Shown here: in pieces, positions 24,091 to 37,686 of the stretch
How the letters are laid out: the number at the start of each line of letters is the position of its first letter
Numbering within the stretch: position 1 is the first letter of the stretch
Origin: Holothuria scabra
Lineage: Eukaryota; Echinodermata; Holothuroidea; Aspidochirotida; Holothuriidae
Direction: 5' to 3'
NCBI GenBank assembly: GCA_037179385.1
Contig: CM074190.1
Location: 7,020,284-7,084,283, forward strand
Length of the DNA stretch: 64,000 nt
Notes under the pieces: model-generated
What the model was told of the DNA's origin: nothing
The model's database searches: none
What the model saw: the letters and a program-made list of their open reading frames with translations, nothing else
Translations under genes and position numbers: made by a program

Positions 24091-24377
24091 TGTGTCTTGA
24101 AAATCTTAAAAGACACTGACCTAAACCCAAATGATTCTTCCTGGGGAAGGCTTACTCCTCTGTTGCCAAATACAGTCAGGGCATTTTGCTGACATCTCAC
24201 TCTACCTTGTCCAGTCCAGGTCCAGTATCTTTAGTAATGAAATGTAGTGCAGAAGCTACACATACTAAGTGTGCCTCATCGATATGTTTAATGTATACAC
24301 TACCAGGTATGTTTTCAAACCATCTGTGTTTGTGGAGGGGCTGCAGATTTGTTGGATCAGGGAATTGTTATGTGACT

Positions 24378-24760
24378 GGATAGATCGATAGATATACTTT
24401 ATTAAATCCCTTAAAAAAGGAAATTACATGTCTGCAGTAAAATGATACCACCAAACAATAAATACAAGGAAACACAGAAAGTTTCACAGTATAAAGATGT
24501 AAGTGTTACAAAAATAAACAGATAAGGGCAAGGAAGCAAATAAACAAAATATGCAAAAAGTGTAAAAGAGTAAAAATACCTATTAAAATCCAGGTAATGT
24601 AAAGTAATTGCCGAGCCGAGGAAAGATGAACAATACTGGTTTGTAACAGAATGGATGAGTCTGAGTCTACCACTACCTTGGATAAGCCGGCAATTCAGTC
24701 GTTCAAAAAGAGGATGATCTTTGTCACTCCACAATGACCTTAACTTGAGCCTGACGTGGG
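24378..24760 (-). mobile_element. 3' end remnant of a non-LTR retrotransposon
   Basis: Read on the minus strand, the 107-codon frame at 24411-24734 begins with DKDHPLFERLNCRL, then GSGRLRLIHS and SSFLGSAITL. This resembles the C-terminal tail after the reverse transcriptase of CR1/L2-like LINEs, where an Arg-rich segment precedes an SF-P-A hydrophobic end. The frame then runs into an AT-rich 3' region ending AAAGTATATCTATCGATCTA. A short tetranucleotide tail is common for such LINE 3' ends. The family is assigned from memory of the pattern and is tentative. Confidence 0.45.
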
Positions 24761-25514
24761 ACTCATAGACCTCATTAACTGTGGATAGTTGTTTATTTTT
24801 AATAATCTCATTTTATTTTATAAATCTCATTATTTATCATTTTATATAATCTCAGTTTATTTTTAATAATCTACATGTGCTCACATATCTCCTCTTGAAA
24901 TATCCAAGTTTTAGACATGCAGTATAACACTTCTCTGAATACAGCTATGGACAATGAAACTGTTTTGTTAATTTTCATACACTATACATACAGGGGGGTA
25001 CATGACAGCCTTTTTCAACTCTTACTCAACAAAAGCTGAACAGCATTTATAGGCAATGCACACAGTGTTCAGAACATATACTTCACCTAAGAGTGAAGTA
25101 ACTTCTGTTGCAAAATTGACCAAGCTCACCATCATGGTAGCTATATCACCCAGACAAAAAGTTGAGACACCTGGACAAAAAGTTGTGCCACCCAGAGAAA
25201 AGCTACCAAATTGAATCTGAAAACTTTCAACAGAGCCAGCAGTAAGAATAGCAGTATTAACATTGAGTAATGGTCATCAAAAATGTTCCTAGTCATCAGA
25301 GAAAGCTGTTCAGTGTTACATTCATCCTTGATTTGAGCTAAAAATTTCCAAAGAGAAACACTCTCTCTCTTTGGGCTGCTTGCCAAGCAAGACAGCGATT
25401 CCTACTTACCATCAGCATTTAGAGCACCCAGACAAAAGTTTAATCAACATAGAACGCTGAGTTGTGGAGATGTTCCAGGCATATGCTAAGGCAGTAGAGC
25501 AAGTTACTTAGATG
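24761..25514. other. Intron sequence
   Basis: Intron 4. Imperfect TTTATTTTTAATAATCTCA-type AT repeats at 24790-24870, otherwise nothing recognised. Confidence 0.45.
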
Positions 25515-25640
25515 GGTTTTTATGGCTCAGTTTCTTACCAGTTGGTTTAAATTGGGTCATAACCTTTTTTCAGTTTTGGCTCACAGGCTTGTTTTTCCTA
25601 CGCCATTGCTAATGTTGAGCACCAAGCACAATGGCACTGG
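25515..25640 (-). mobile_element. Partial SINE copy
   Basis: Carries the SINE body on the minus strand (GGTTTTTATGGCTCAGTTTC, then AACCTTTTTTCAGTTTTGGCTC, then CTACGCCATTGC). The tRNA-like head is missing or too diverged to see. Confidence 0.6.
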
Positions 25641-26310
25641 CACTTAGTAGAATTGCTTGTACAAGTCACCATTGACCAACCATAGGGGGCTTTGCATTAA
25701 GTTAATATCAATCAAAAACTACAGTCTCCAAGTTTGGAAGTATAGCTCAATCCCCTTTGTAAAAGAACAAAGTACAGTGAAAAAAATTTTGCAATTATTA
25801 AAACATGCAACTGATATGACATGGCCAGATTTGCCACTCCTTGGAACACATGTACTTCAAAGTTGCTAGACTTCCATGTATTTGGGACTTACAGTTTACA
25901 AATAGAGTAACTCCCAACTCAAGCACAAAAGACGTAGTATTCCCTTGCTTAATTAACATATGAACACAATAGATGAACAAGGCCCAAGAAGTGTTAACTA
26001 CAGTACATTTTATTGTAGTAGTATGCCATCAGTGTCATTAAATAAACCAGCGGTTTGTAAGTTGAAGTATAAAGCCTTAGCTAAAAAACTCACTAAATTC
26101 ACATGCAGATTAGGCAAGAAACACCCAAGCTGTTCACAGGTAACCTTTAAAGTAATAGGGAGCCCCAAAAGGACAATTGTGACACCCCTGTAAACTTTTA
26201 TTTGATGTGACTATATTGAGAGCCTCAAATACCACATGCTTCATCTGTGAGGCTGATGTGTACAATTTTTTATTTATTTCCTAATTTCTTGTTTGCTTTG
26301 TATATTTTAG
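25641..26310. other. Intron sequence
   Basis: Intron 4 remainder; short chance frames only. Confidence 0.45.
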
Positions 26311-26429
26311 ATCACTTTTCTCATCTGTCAGCTCTCAACCAAATTACAACCCTGTGCAATCAGATCCAGTCAGACTGCAGGAATCTACACAACCATAAAT
26401 ACCTGGCTCATCAAGTAGCTTTGCTCTAT
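26311..26429 (+). CDS. Exon 5: helical segment
   Basis: Acceptor TTTGTATATTTTAG, donor GTAAGT. Two bases complete an Asp codon, then HFSHLSALNQITTLCNQIQS and DCRNLHNHKYLAHQVALLY. This looks like one or two amphipathic helices with a Cys/His-containing turn. Exit phase 0 fits exon 6. The coding frame is fully open and protein-like; the family is unknown. Confidence 0.8.
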
Positions 26430-28719
26430 GTAAGTTTCTCAAGACAAGGAAATTTTATTGACAAATGCAGTCAGATTAAATATTGAAATTCAGCCACTTG
26501 TAGTTTTATTTCCTTTGTGAGTTTGTTCCATGATAACTTGGCAATGTACATGAAGCAAGTTTTGAAGATATGCAATTGGTCAATTTAATGAAATTGTGAG
26601 CAAAAATCTTTGATTACAAGTAATGATGTCTTTAATAAAGTTTTTTGGTAAGTATTGATAATACTACCGTCAGTACCACCACAAACAATACTGGAAGTAC
26701 TGTAGTACTGGTGCCATATGTAAAAAGTCCTATTAACAAGTTGGATTTTGAATGCATGCAAATATCCGCAAAGGTACCATGCATTGACTTACGTGAAGAG
26801 TTCTGATAATCCATGCCTTTTGTTACTCTAAAAACATTTAGTAGCCCAACTCTCAGTATATCTGTAAGCAAAACCTGAAACCTGCTGCCAATCAGTAGGT
26901 TGTGAAAACTCTCTAAAAATGATAAATATAGCCCTCCTTAATCATCACCAAAAGTTATGAGGAAAACTTTACCAAATTACTTCCATTAGATGCTGGTTCA
27001 TCAAGCTTTCTTCTGACCAAAATTATCAGTATCAAAACACTTTCTGATGTGTTTCATGTTTGAATTTTTGATGCATCGCAAAACATCCCATTGTACTGTA
27101 CCATAGCAATACTACTATTTCAGTAGCTGTTAATACACAATAGCAAGTGTGCAAATTTCTAACTGCTGCATGGCCACCAGTTTAAAAGAGATTTATTGCA
27201 TACAGAACCTTGGCTTCACTGTATAAACATTTGAAAGAAAGTAACTGCAAAGGTATCTCTTGCACACACAGGGTAATGGAGAAGTCTTGTTATATCACTG
27301 TGTCAAAAATTGTAGTAGCAAAGTTTGTGTCAAAGCTTGCAGAATACTCATGCAATCAAAGCTTTCATTATTATGCATGTTTCATGTAAAACCACACTTT
27401 AGTTCCCTGGTGTCACAAATGGCAAATTTCCAAATTTTTGACTTTTTAAAGCTGGAAGAGGGGGGTTTCAATCTCCCTCCTGTCTCCTCTTTGCCTACCC
27501 CACTGGTATCACCAGCATGTGTGCAAAGCATGTAACCATATCCAATCAAAGAGCACGTAAATATGGACGTTACCCACTCAGATAGCTTTGTCATCCAATT
27601 GTGATTACTTTGCACAGCAGTACTTGAGCTTTGACTGGATTTGCACATGTTGTTTGATGGGTGTTTGTAACACAGCATGAGACCCCTTTACTTTATGCCC
27701 TGTAAGAGAATTTATGATCTATTTTAACCATGAATAATTTTCTAACAAATTCTGACAGTGTAACAGAATACAATAGTGAAAGACATGAATTCAAACATTC
27801 TCCTTGTTCGTGTGGGAGTCAATAGTTCTGCAAAATTAAAGTTAATCTCGGAAAATTGAAGGTGAATTATGTGACTGCAGTTGTGCAAAATGGCTATCAA
27901 GTGAGCATTCATTTTTATATTGTAATGTTTAAAAACACAGGGCATTTGTCAAAGGGTTTTGATGTTTATTTTTCAGTATTGTTTCATTCAATTGCAATAA
28001 TTTTAAGAAGAGTTGCTGACCATACAGATGAGTACTGGTCTCCATGATACTAAGGTACCTTATGGTTGGTGGAACTGTATTGGTACCAGTATGTCCAGTA
28101 CATTATGCTTACAGAAATACTGGAATCCTGTGAAATGTTAGTCCTCTTTGTATTTCTTTGTGACCATTTAGTTAGATGGAATTTTACAGCCCAGTTTCCA
28201 ACCCTTTGGTTGAATTGTGACCTTGTAACACATATGCGGTTCCCTTCCATCTTTCTTTGTTTCCTGAACATACCACTTTTGGGGGAGCAGGAGTAAATCT
28301 TTTTACAGCTTTAGACAGTTATAGTGCTTTTATTAATAAGTGCAGTCTTTACCATTGCCATATCTATAAGGAAAATTTGAATAAGTTGATCTATCCAGGG
28401 TAACATAAAGCAGAACAGAAAAAACGAGCACTGAAGAACGTGTAATGAAGTAAAATGTTATTCCCTCCAAGTATTATATTGTACTTCCCTATTATGCTAA
28501 TGAAGTTCCTCTCAACTCAATATTTGTGGGACTTGGGAGCCCTGATAGAATTACTTTACCTTCATTCAGTTTGGATAATTTGCACCCTTGAGCTAAGTAA
28601 GGTATGCTTGTGTTATCTCATCTGATGTGTCCTTAATGTTGCTTTTTTGTGAATTTCTTCCCTTTTTAGCTAAAACAGGTAGCTTTCATGTTAGTTGCAT
28701 TTTTCAATTCTACATGCAG
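26430..28719. other. Intron 5 with old repeats
   Basis: Holds the partners of the 17030 and 18201 repeats (27115-27380 and 27870-27985) and a SINE tail fragment at 28171-28235. No other gene seen. Confidence 0.5.
28171..28235 (-). repeat. SINE tail fragment
   Basis: GTTAGATGGAATTTTACAGC followed by CCAGTTTCCAACCCTTTGGT matches the 3' part of the local SINE on the minus strand. Confidence 0.6.
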
Positions 28720-28850
28720 ACAACCCTTACTAAATTTGCCAATGTCAAGGCTCTTGTGGAGTTCCGAACAAGCATTGAGACAACCTTCAAATCCTTGAAA
28801 AAGTCTCTCTCAACAGAGCACCCCCAGCTATCTGAAGACATGAGAAATTG
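28720..28850 (+). CDS. Exon 6: helical segment
   Basis: Acceptor TTCAATTCTACATGCAG, donor GTAAGA. The 131-nt exon codes for 43 residues beginning TTLTKFANVKALVEFRTSIE and continuing with a Lys/Ser-rich stretch to EDMRN, with TG left over for the next codon. The residues have heptad-like hydrophobic spacing. The exit phase (2) joins directly to the last exon to give Trp. A minus-strand frame overlapping here is a shadow. Confidence 0.8.
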
Positions 28851-31800
28851 GTAAGAAAAGAATAGGATGTTATTTCTAAGAAAAAAAATTATAGGAAGCA
28901 TCTGTTTTTTGTCAGCTCTTTCAAGAATCATACTTGCATCAACATGACACCAAAAAAAAAAAATTAGCTTGTATCATTTAGCTTGACAAGCATGCTGCAC
29001 CTAAAAAGTGTTGCATCACTTAAAAAATATGTTCAAGTTTGAGAAAACAAATTATTCCCATGTTACATAATGATTCAGGAAGTTTTTAATTTTTAAGGGG
29101 AGTTAGACTCAAAATGATGCTACCTTTTAGTTTTTTTACCTTCTTTTATGCATAATCTCATTCAGTCTTTTAAGTTCATGTTTTATTATTTTTTTCTTTT
29201 ATTCATGTTTCCATTTTCCTTCATTAAATAATAACATACATGGTTAGCATTCTCTCAAAATAACACATTTTTGGCACTGTTTCAGCCAAGTTTGCTGAAA
29301 ATCTTGTATCACATATAACACCTCTAAAAGTTTTTTAATATGCAGCACCAATAGTGGAGGTTAAGAAATATAGGAACATGAAGTCCTCAGTGTGGAGCAG
29401 TGATGTGCCAAATATCTGAAGTTTAGAGTCCCAAGAAAGTGTAATAATATTATTGTAGCTGTATTTCAAAAACATCACCATGATTTCTGCAATTGGATTC
29501 TATGAAAGGCAACTTTTTGCATCTCAAGCAGTCCAAGTTCAGTTAGTGCTCCACCAAAACCTGTCTTCAGGTGCATTCACACCCAAATGACACCTGCTGC
29601 TGTTTGTGGGCGGGATACAAAATTTGTCAATCTAGACTGAAAGAGTAGGCTTCCTTTAGGAATTTCTAAAAATCTCCCCTGTAGCTAGAAAAAATTTGCA
29701 TCTCACCTGCAAAAGGCAGTAGATTTCAGCTTTGCTGTTAAAGCACCTGTATTAAGGTTCTGGTTTATTGCTTAAGGGCATCCTGTGTGATATTAGCAGG
29801 TCCATGTCCTCTACACATTTTGCTGTGCATTATTTCCATTTCTTTTCATGTATGACCTCGTCCTGCTAAATGTTTGGACTAAGCCTATGCCAGTACCAGC
29901 TACATTTATAATTAATGATGTAATTATTGAATATCTAAATGGATTTGTTTTGTCCTGGAATCCCTGCCTATGCTATAAACACTCTGTGGTCAACATTTCA
30001 GAAATATTTGAACAGATGGCCTTAGGAAAGTTTGCAAGAAAATGTAAGGTTAACTTGTACAATAAGGAGAGAAGACTGTTGGTATTTTGAAATTTTTCTA
30101 ATTTTTTTTATAGAGTAGGAGGACATAGGACTACATGTATTTTCATATTAAACTGCTGTATGTGTGTGAATTGTTTTCACTCTTCCCTATTTCACAGCAC
30201 TACAAACTGCAAAGTATATTTTTAAGGCTGGTTGGTCCTTTTGAGACCCAAGGGAATCTATGTGTAGATGCAAATGCAAGTCACAAGCAGTTGTATGAAA
30301 TAGTTACAGTTGAAATGCATGCAGTGTATTCTAGGACAGGAGTCTAATGTTCTTGTCCTGAAAGGAAACTACCAAAGTTGCAATTTTTTAGTTGAACTTT
30401 CTATACCACTTTACACTCTAGTATAAGGGAGGATTTTTATGAGTGATCGTTTTGTATTCTTGTGCAAGGCTTGGCTTGACTCTTCTTTGTAAAGAACAAC
30501 CCTTTATTTGCAAATGATTAATACTATGAGGTTGTAGTACTAAAGTGTACATAGAATGATGTGGGAGCTATAGTTTGTGCAGATTTGAATTTAACATAAG
30601 AATTGAAAATTAACTGAAAAAAAAATTAAATAAGTAGTGAACCTACTAAAAGTTTTAGCCTGTTTCGTAATAGAAGAGAAGAAACAGTGTTGTTGGTACA
30701 GTCCAACAGTCCTATGGACCCTTTTCCAACTAGGATTTGCAAAGGATTGTGGGAAAATTTTGGTTTGAGTGGTTTTTCACCAACATGAAGTAATATTGAT
30801 GATACCAGCTCATACACGAAATTCTCCTACAATGCTTCATAATGGCTTTTTTGATGTAGGTCTTCTGTCTTGTTTTTTTAGGTTTGTCATGCTCAATACT
30901 TTTAATTTCAGACATGAATAGTGAATTGTACTTTACATTTTGAAATGGCAGTTTTGTGGTAATTTTTGCCTCCTTTCATACAATATATGCCATATTTTGT
31001 AGCATTGTGTATTGCCTAGAAATAGCCCTTGAATTTGAATTAGATCAACTTCAGTGACAAAAGTGCTTGAATTTTGTTTCACACTGCAGTGATGTAAAGG
31101 CCTGTGCTCTACCTTCAATTTAATTGTGGAATATTCATAAATATCTTACATATTTTGCTCTCAAGTAGAGTATATTGAGATTATTTTAGATGTACAATGC
31201 AGGAAAATATTTGCATTCATTTCTTAAAAAAAGTGGCATACCCTTGATGTTAAAGATGAAGAAAGTGATGTTTTAACTGCATGTAAAACTGTTGCTCCAT
31301 AAGATCTCAGTACCTGACGACCTTTCCTTTTTTCACAACAAGCAGAAAACTGAAGTCTAATTGCTTCTTTAGGAGGAAAATTCTCTTGGTAGGGTTTCTA
31401 TATATTTTCAACTTTTGTTTGTAGAGTAAAAGTTATAAACCATCTCAAACTGTGACCACCATAGCCCTCTCCCACTCTCTCCACTTCATACTGTACATAT
31501 AGATGCTGTATGAGATGTTAAAAGTGTGTGTGTTCTACAGAAATGCTCAAGTATGAACAAAACCAAAAATCTTTGAATGGTAGTCATGAGACTGAACATT
31601 AAAGTGCAAGAGCAGTCATCCCAATTCGAAGTAGTGTAGAAGTCATTGTGTTTCATGATTGGATGTTGAGAGTCACATGACAATATTTTTCTCCTCAAAT
31701 GTGAAAGTTACAAGAAGTCAATTGCTTCAAAGTAAGTTTTGGGGACGGCTCTTGACCTTTAATTATTGTAAGGTCAAATACAAGATCTGCATGACTAGCA

Positions 31801-32192
31801 GTGAATTAAGTTGTACATTTGTGCATTGTTTTTTATTGTAAGGAATGTAAAGTGAATATGTAGATCCTGACCAGAAGGTACACTCTGAAGTACAGGGCCT
31901 GTACAAAAGAATTGGATGTGCTGCCTTAGCCAAGACAAAAAAATAGCAATTACAAGGGATTGCGGGATAGATTTTTGTGTACCTCAATTTTGTCAATGCT
32001 ATTTTGCTGTGGTCAAAAATAATGCACACCAAAACGCTGTCCAACAAGTCTTTATTACTTTATAATTTGTATCTATAGAGGAATCTGATCAGGGCTTGTG
32101 TTAAATGACTGTAGGCAGCCGTTAAGTGAGGTCCATCAGCATTAAATTGTTTTTATTTGTTGTCTTCATGAATTTTAAACCCTCATATTCAG
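28851..32192. other. Start of the 25.5-kb last intron
   Basis: AT-rich sequence with no recognised repeat boundaries. Frames at 29848-30090 and 30135-30347 have no splice context. Confidence 0.45.
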
Positions 32193-32244
32193 TGACATTG
32201 AGAAAATCAGGAAGTGTTTCAGTGTACAACCATTCGTGGTACAG
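32193..32244 (+). other. Possible 52-nt alternative exon
   Basis: The segment is preceded by CCCTCATATTCAG and followed by GTAAGC, so both splice boundaries are good. Entered from exon 6 in phase 2 it is fully open, giving DIEKIRKCFSVQPFVVQ, and leaves in phase 0. The last exon is also open in that frame for 50 codons, to TAG at 54499-54501. Its length is not a multiple of three, so inclusion would replace the normal C-terminus. It could equally be a chance splice-like segment. Confidence 0.3.
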
Positions 32245-35200
32245 GTAAGCAAGGAAATTAAAAATGTTTAAAAGTTATAGACCCCACTTATTGCCTGCTA
32301 AAGTCAGATTATCACTTGCTAACCGGAGTTGTCTATAACCAGCATAATGATGAGAGTATACTCAAATTTGTCAAAGATAATATTGTGGAACTGTTTTTGT
32401 ATAGTGCCCCCAACTACTGTATAACTGCTGCATCTGTATAATCATGTAATCAGTCTTTCAAGTCACTGCCATGTTTTGACAGTAGAATTGCTCAGGTGTC
32501 TCAGAAGGGTCAACGACCCTTGAAAACAACAGTAAGGTCTCACTGAACTTCAAGGCCAACTTTGAATGATCATGTTTCAGGCGAAGTGCTTCTGAGAACG
32601 AAAGAAGGTCATTTGTTCTCCCAAACCCTATGGACTTGTTGTAAAGGTTGTTAAAGTCAAGAAAACCAGATGTTCTTGTTAATATTGTGTGTCAGAGGTA
32701 GGAAAAAAGAGGCATTCCTCAAGGAGTAGTATGTCTCTAGCTCATATTGCCCTCAGATGAATACTAAAATAAACAAAAAAAAGAGATAAAAAGAAATGAG
32801 AAGAAATTTCACCTCAGTCTTGGTTTGTTCTTATCATTTTGTCCAGTAAAAATGGCTTGCTATCTGACATCTTCAAGCCTGTCTTTGGTGATTTGCAAGC
32901 ATGATGGTCCTAGCTTACAAAGAAGGTAGATTAAATAGATTTGTATGCTTTTTTGTAAACATGTAAATGTGTTAAATAGCAGCATTGAACTTTTTAAGAG
33001 AAAATTCAACTAACCTTGTTCCACAAGAAATCTAGGCCTGCAGGAGTTATAAAAGTATTCACATAAATCAGCTGAAGGTCATTGGTCGACTCCTGCAGTC
33101 TTTCATCAAAGGAACTGGAAACCCTTGTAAGACAGTACCTTTGATCAAAGGGACACTTTGCCCAATTACATACATGAAAACCTTTGCCCAGTTGTCACAT
33201 GAAAATTTTCTTCTTTTAAAGGTTGAGGAGAACACTTGCCCCAAACTTATTTTAAAACAATAGCTAGATTTCACAAATTTCATCTAATTTTTCTTTTAAG
33301 TATCTTTCATGATATATCAGGATGTAACTATTACAAATTCCTGGTAAATCAAACAGAAATTTGCTCCTCTTAAACTTTGCCGCTGAGAGGTACAATTGCA
33401 TTATTCTCAAGAGTCATTTACTATGTATTATTCTTACTGTATACTCATCTTTATTCATTGTACAACCTTCTCCCTCTAAATTTTAGGGAAATTATACTTT
33501 GAAATAGATTTGGGATTAAGTTCACCATTATGGTAGGGTAAGGATCATTTTAAGGACCATCATCTGTGCACTATGAGCTACAGTACTCCCCATTTTTGAA
33601 CTTGCTGCCAATTAAAGAGTTGTGCCAAAGAATTTCTTTAAACGTACTTTAAAAACTGTGGTTTTGGTGAGATTTGCAAGACTGCCTATAAGTTTAAAAT
33701 TCGCATACTTTGTCAAGAGTTGACTTTTGATCTTTGACCCTTTGAACCCTTCTCTAGGTGATATTGACCTGTATACTTGATTGAATTCTGTACTAGTTAA
33801 CCGTACAATTGAGAAGTGAAAGCAATAAGCACGCACAGTACTAGTGATATTATTTTTAGAATCCTATGGTATATTGATGTTGAATTAACTTTAAAGGCTT
33901 GAAACAGGTTTAATCTGTCGGAAGTCTACACCATTGGGGGTGAAAGTGCAATTTGGAAGTAATGTGCAGTACATTTTAAAAGAAACATATTACCAATTCA
34001 ACTTCTCAGCATTCCTACAGTCCAGCAATTAGTTTGTTTCCTGATAGTATCAAGTGTGTGTGGTTACTGCTTAAATTATTGATCATTCTTTTGGGTGTTA
34101 TTAGTCTGGTATTTAAGTGTCAGAGAAATCTCCTCTAAGGGACTGAAAATGAAAGAAGAGTGATATATGTGTACTCTGTAAGTGTCCTGTATAGTCTTGT
34201 GCCTTCAAAGTTGGAGGCCATTTTAAGGACAATATGTGTATGTAGAATTTGAGTTGAATACACTATAAAAAGTGTAACAGTAGATAAATCCACAGCGGTA
34301 TACCACTTCAATACCATTATGATCTGTTGAAATGTATAAGGGTTGTTATGGTGTGTGAAAATGTGTGACCCCACAAACATACTGTACTGTACTAAGTGCA
34401 CCCTCATGATAGCTACATAGGTCATCAAAGACGTAACTGCCTATTCGAGGTGCTCCTTTGCAGCAGTTTGATACAGAAAGGGTTTGACAGGAAGACATAC
34501 AAGAGAAAATCATAGTCAACTGATAAACTAACATTGCCCATAACAAATACCATTATCAAAGGTGATAACAGTCCAGGGAATTTACTATTTCAGAAAATTG
34601 GAAATCTTGAGCAAAATTCTCCAGATTTCCATTTTTGTAGAAAAGAGTTTTCCCTGATCACCATGGTAAAAATGTTCAAGGATGGGGGGATGTTTGGGCT
34701 TCCTTGGACCCTTTGGAATCCTTCCAAGGCCTTTCTGGAATCATAAACAGAAAATATCCATTTTCTCAAAGGGAAACTCGCATCATAAACCCTTCCCCCA
34801 GACCAACAATTCTCAATAGCAATTTCAGGAAGTTGACTTCTATGTTGCTTACATCTCTGCATTATTTCACATTTTCAATACTAGAATAATTTTTGTAGTA
34901 ACTTGCCCTTTATCCCCTTTAAAGTCAGAATTATTGGAAACTGCAGTATATCTCAGGTAGGGGGGATATTCCCCAAAGAAGTGGAAACTTAAATGAGGGA
35001 ATGCAATTGTCCCAATTTAAATTGGTCTAGAAGATCCTATTTCATTATTGGCTCTTGTGAATCATGTGACAATATTGCTCTCACTGAATTGGGAAGAACT
35101 AAGTCATTGCTTTATGTTTGAGATGCAATTATTAAGATCTAAAATGTAATGAAATATACTTGGACAAGGAAAATGAAGAAACAGGTTAAAATGAAATGTT

Positions 35201-35448
35201 GTCTCAAAATAAGTTTGGAAAATTGCTGTTCTTTAAATGGGTTTCAACAAGTCCTGTTAAGTCCAGAAAAATTTCTAGGAAATTTGGAATTGCCATGCCT
35301 GGGGAGTCAAGGGATATAAGGAATTTTTCTCAAGATCTTGAAAAAGTCAGGTAATTTTAATAAATAGACTTATTGCTCTTATTTTGCTAGTTTTCAGATC
35401 CATAATTTTTTGGAAGAAAGATGGGATGATGGGGTTATAGTAGATTGT
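32245..35448. other. Intron sequence
   Basis: Last intron; no defined element recognised. Scattered chance frames on both strands near 33068-33836 and 34135-34889. Confidence 0.45.
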
Positions 35449-35640
35449 GTTAGATGGATTTGTACAGCCCAGTTTAATCAGTTGGTGTAAGTTGAGTCCC
35501 CTACAGCCATTTTTCTAGTTGTGGCTCATTGGCCTATTTCCCCTTCTCCATTCCTTCCATTAAATTCTTGGGTATGACCTGGCCATGTCCCAACTGCAAG
35601 TATAATGTTCTATCCACTTGTCCATGCTGAGAGTCAATTA
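35449..35640 (-). mobile_element. SINE copy, diverged head
   Basis: Contains TAGATGGATTTGTACAGCCC, TTTTTCTAGTTGTGGCTCAT and CTTCTCCATTCC, then GGTATGACCTGGCCATGTCC at the head side. The B-box region is diverged. Minus orientation, as judged from the 12865 copy. Confidence 0.65.
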
Positions 35641-35828
35641 TGGGATGTTACTGTTTTTTTTAAAGGTCCTGGAAATATCAGTCAAAGTCCTTGAAAAAAT
35701 GAGAAAATCGTGGAAATTTTAATAGTCATTTTGAGCATGCACTTTATACTCTGTGTAATAGTTTACACTGCAATTATCAATCCCTGTGAAAGATAGCAAA
35801 GGCAGTGTGCTTTAAGATACCCTTTCTG

Positions 35829-35853
35829 CCCCCCCCCCCCCCCCACACACATA
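35829..35853. repeat. Poly-C / CA microsatellite
   Basis: Sixteen C residues followed by ACACACATA. Confidence 0.9.
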
Positions 35854-37686
35854 TAATTTCCTCCTCCACAATTGCCAGTAGTTGAACTTTCGCTGGAAAG
35901 TAGTCAGTCAGACACCCCACCTAAGCAATTTTTCCCCTAAACAATTTTCATACTTTATGACTCCATATTTTGTGGTAAGGAAACTTGAAATAGTATCCTT
36001 TAAATATGCTGTTTTTATTTTCCTCCCTATGTAATGCTTATTTTATTCTGTGCTGTACTGTACTTTGACCTTGTGAAAATAAGGGCAGTTATGTCATAAA
36101 AGCATGGAAAGTAATGACATAAAATAGGTTGGAGAGGTTTATTACATGAAAGTTCAATTGATGGAAGTTTTGAGATACAATTTATTCAAACTGTAACTTG
36201 TGAAAGCATGCACATAATTGCTGTAGTTTTCTTTGAAGTGCCGCAATTTCCAGATTGGAATCTGTTATCCTAGGAATGTTGTATTTTCCAATCTTTTTAT
36301 AGCTGTGAAGTCCTCATGCTTTATTTTAAATAATTTTCAAAGAATAAAAAACAGCATATCTTGGAGTGATCTTGGTTTTGATATAAAATAATAATGTATG
36401 TCATAAATTATGTTGAGTTCCCAGTGACATAGTCTCTGGAAAGAGTCACACAAATTTATTTGAAGATTAAAGCTGACTGAGTTCCTTGCAGCTTAATCTC
36501 ACAAAGTGTCATTGACATTGATTCGGCAATTTTTAACAATTGCAATTCTATTTGAAAAAAGTTAGTGTTCAATGAATGCAGTAAAGAGGCAGTCATTTGT
36601 CACATAGACTGCAATTTTACCAAAAGTCTATGAAAGTTCTCAGTTGGCAAAGATGGTCAATTGACATTAAACTCATAAAATGTGTAGTAGCTCATATTAA
36701 GCAGCATGCACTGAGAGTGTTTTTAATTACACATGAGGATCCCCTGTATGCTCACCAAGATATTTCCTGAATCAACAAATTATGATTGTGTCTACAGAAG
36801 ATATAGAGCTATGAGTTTTATTGTAGACAGCTATTAGAGGGAGTAGGCTGGGAGAATTGAGAGTAAGCAGGTTAGGAGAATTCGAACTGTTTGTACATGA
36901 TCAATGATGAATACATGATAATTTTATCTTTTAAAAGAGTCTCTTCTTTTTGTCCACTAGACCTAGGATATCTTTTGTTTCCTCCATCTGTGTTGTTTCA
37001 CTGTTGCCTAATTCCTATATTCTTAGTATTCATGGGTTTGAATGTTTGAGATTTCATCCATAAGAGAAAAATTTCATTGAATCCTTTAAAATTATGTCAT
37101 CCATTTGGGACCTTAAGGGACAGCTGGTATTGCACCCACTGGCTTTGAAAGGTTTTGATATTTTCTCAACTCACTTGTACAGTAAATTAAATCTGTTGAA
37201 AGATGATGTATTGGGATTCTACTGTTCGAGAAACAGTACTTAGCTGCTATCATAAAAGAAATCATCTGTTTATTTAGTGAAGATGCAGCTTTTCTTGTAA
37301 AGGGTTTAAAAATATAAAATCCTCCTTGATAAAATATGAATTTTTCCTTGAGATGTGATTTTGGTACTTTCAAAAGTACAGTCAATTCAACTACTTTATA
37401 AAAAACTATGTCACTTCTCTCAGAGTATCTGCATGCACTCTCTGCAGCTGTATTATGAATAATTATGAAGGAGATAGCACATTACTTCCTGAGGATGCCT
37501 AGATCAGTTCTAAGAATCTGATGTTGTCTCAAGGACGTGCACAGTACATCTGGTCTCAGAGTGTGCAAGTTTCTAGTTCAGATTGTTCTGTGTTACCATA
37601 ACAATACAAAATTGAAAAGGAAGAAGGAGAGAAAAAGTGAAAGTGAACCTACAGTACATGTCAAAATAAATAAGTTTGTGAAATTT
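35854..37686. other. Intron sequence
   Basis: Nothing recognised beyond short minus-strand chance frames. Confidence 0.45.
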